This document shows, in pieces, positions 63,094-64,000 of a DNA stretch of 64,000 nt (position 1 is its first letter; every line of letters starts with the position of its first letter). The position numbers were made by a program, and so were the translations under genes. The DNA is from Hyphomicrobiaceae bacterium (GTDB lineage Bacteria; Pseudomonadota; Alphaproteobacteria; Rhizobiales; Hyphomicrobiaceae): NCBI GenBank assembly GCA_023384095.1, contig JAHDXT010000003.1:186001-250000 (forward strand). The letters run 5' to 3'. A model generated the notes under the pieces. The model worked only from the letters and a program-made list of their open reading frames with translations. It ran no database searches and had not been told where the DNA came from.

Positions 63094-63588
63094 TCATCGC
63101 GCCCGGCAATCGCCGCATATGCCGGTCACCTCGGCCACCGTGCGGTCCGGCTGAAATCGAGCCTGGCGCAGCGCGCGGCCGATCGCCTCGAACACGGACC
63201 GGCCCGGCACCTCCGCCACCCGCCCGCATTGTCCACAGGCCAGGATGAGCTGATCGCGGTCGGCGGCATGGGCCGAATGGCAGGCGAAGAATGCGTTCCG
63301 GCTCTCGAGCCGGTGGATGACGCCGGCGCTCAGCAGGGCGTCGATGGCGCGATAGACCGAGATCGGCGCAAGCCGCGTTCCCTTCGCTCCGAGGCGCTCG
63401 AGGACGTCGTAGGCGCCGATCGCGTGGTGAGACCCCGCGATCTCCTCGAATACTCGCCGCCTGAGCTCGGTCAGCCGCAATCCCTTGGCCTCGAAAGCCC
63501 GCTCGGCCCGTTCGAGCGCCAGTTCGACGCAGGACTTGTGGTTGTGACCCGGTGGCGGGAATGCGGCCGCTGGCTGGCGTTCGGTCAT
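63094..63588 (-). CDS. zur: Zinc uptake regulator (Fur family)
   Basis: A 164-residue Fur-family repressor. The N-terminal winged helix spans residues about 25-95 (SHHAIGAYDVLERL, then ISVYRAIDALLSAGVIHRL). Zinc-site residues include the FFACHSAH segment, and the structural pairs are C118/C121 (CGQCG) and C158/C161 (CGDC). Zur with zinc represses zinc uptake genes. The start at 63588 is preferred because the alternative ATG at 63630 overlaps a palindrome likely to be the operator. It heads the znuC-znuB operon, an autoregulated arrangement. Confidence 0.93.
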   Translation of the reverse strand: MTERQPAAAFPPPGHNHKSCVELALERAERAFEAKGLRLTELRRRVFEEIAGSHHAIGAYDVLERLGAKGTRLAPISVYRAIDALLSAGVIHRLESRNAFFACHSAHAADRDQLILACGQCGRVAEVPGRSVFEAIGRALRQARFQPDRTVAEVTGICGDCRAR

Positions 63589-63617
63589 GACTCCGGTCTC
63601 GAGCTGCGGATGCAAAA

Positions 63618-63630
63618 GTAACATTATCAC
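63618..63630. promoter_or_regulatory. Candidate Zur box upstream of zur
   Basis: GTAACATTATCAC is an imperfect palindrome in an AT-rich patch 30-42 bases upstream of the preferred zur start. It resembles the AT-rich TGTTAT-centred Zur boxes of alphaproteobacteria. Autoregulation of the zur-znuCB operon from here is likely but not shown. Confidence 0.5.
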
Positions 63631-63805
63631 ACTTTGGCGTCACAGCGCTGCGGGCATGGCAAACCGTCGCGCTCCAAGCTCCGTCGCGGGTGGACGGCCT
63701 GTCTCTGGGGGAACAGCGGAAGCCCGATGATGTCGCTAACGTCCGGTTACACAGTCGAGCCCGCTGCGCAGGGCAGCGGAGCGCATAATCAGGATGGAGC
63801 AAGCC

Positions 63806-64000
63806 ATGACCGCAAAACCGATCACGATCGCCGCCGCCGCTGCCGTGCTCATCGCACAGATCGCCGCACCCGGTATTGCGCACGCCAAGAAGGGTCACGG
63901 CAGGCCGTTGATCGAGAAGCATTACGAGTTCGCAGGACCGGTCAAGGGCTACTCCGGCTTCGCCGGTGGCTATTACTGCGACTACCAGCGCATTCCCAAC
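63806..64000 (+). CDS. Small exported protein, 5' part (3' end outside window)
   Basis: The first 65 codons are present and the frame is open to the window edge. A signal peptide (MTAKPITIAAAAAVLIAQ) with likely cleavage after AHA near residue 27 is followed by a basic KKGHGRP stretch, then GYSGFAGGYYCDYQRIPN. This Gly/Tyr-rich ending with Cys is seen in small secreted proteins of Bradyrhizobium-type bacteria with no known role. An AGGATGGAGC ribosome-binding site precedes the ATG. It diverges from zur across about 215 bases. Codon use is normal for the window. Confidence 0.75.
   Translation, partial: MTAKPITIAAAAAVLIAQIAAPGIAHAKKGHGRPLIEKHYEFAGPVKGYSGFAGGYYCDYQRIPN

Noticed and set aside
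1-64000. tRNA, rRNA, prophage, IS element or origin of replication
   Set aside because: None recognised: no cloverleaf-like sequence, transposase, integrase or iteron cluster was seen by eye; a covariance-model scan could not be run.

Overview
The window looks like chromosomal DNA of a high-GC alphaproteobacterium, probably Hyphomicrobiales (Rhizobiales) or a close relative. The evidence is gene content, not a marker-gene match: a phbA-phbB / phaR polyhydroxybutyrate locus close to rpmF, mtgA and a polyprenyl synthetase; a fused MrpA/B antiporter subunit; a MaeB malic enzyme with a phosphotransacetylase-like tail; and many solute ABC transporters with Tat-type binding proteins. I found no rRNA, tRNA, CRISPR array, IS element, integrase or phage gene. 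The only clear compositional outlier is an AT-richer membrane-protein gene near 8.3-9.3 kb.

Layout. 1-3.5 kb: end of prkA, then yeaH and spoVR (stress/starvation kinase triad). 3.7-6 kb: an unrecognised protein, a methyltransferase and a persulfide-dioxygenase-like metallo-hydrolase with an AT-rich inverted repeat upstream. 6.2-9.3 kb: an amidohydrolase, a DUF1801 protein, a repeat-rich gap and the AT-rich membrane protein. 9.4-17 kb: a large alpha/beta-hydrolase gene diverging from a catabolic operon made of a second amidohydrolase plus a polyamine-type ABC importer (permease, ATPase, binding protein, permease). 17.1-21.3 kb: a pRiA4b ORF-3-like protein, a His-rich CobW GTPase, a DapA-family aldolase/lyase and a UDP-sugar dehydrogenase. 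21.4-26.6 kb: cystathionine beta-lyase and a short 2-oxo-acid dehydrogenase E1, diverging from a CaiB-type CoA-transferase that resembles glutarate CoA-transferase. 26.6-32.4 kb: complete mrpABCDEFG Na+/H+ antiporter operon. 32.6-38.4 kb: maeB, an MFS carrier, a hemerythrin-like protein and a PanE-like reductase. 38.4-42.6 kb: ugp-type ABC importer (C, B, A, E). 42.8-47.2 kb: MFS carrier, amidase, TPR protein and FAH-family hydrolase. 47.6-50.9 kb: a 1095-residue membrane coiled-coil protein with an internal domain duplication that I cannot place in a family. 51.2-56.5 kb: phbB, phbA, phaR, a GGDEF/EAL protein with a degenerate cyclase site and a four-helix membrane protein. 56.7-61.3 kb: rpmF, mtgA, ispA-like, cysK, ispG. 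61.4-63.6 kb: znuB, znuC, zur, then the start of a small exported protein that runs off the window.

Functionally the window combines housekeeping (L32, isoprenoid synthesis by IspG and the prenyl synthase, cell wall, cysteine, Mrp ion homeostasis, zinc uptake) with heterotrophic scavenging of amides, peptides, polyamine-like or glycerophosphate-like solutes and organic acids. Several families of GC-rich palindromic intergenic repeats are scattered between the genes, two of them in near-identical copies about 28 kb and 42 kb apart. The strongest candidates for something undescribed are the 1095-residue protein, the paired amidohydrolase/ABC-importer locus, and the E1/CoA-transferase divergent pair. 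Start codons were chosen by hand from ribosome-binding-site context and family length, and are flagged where ambiguous.
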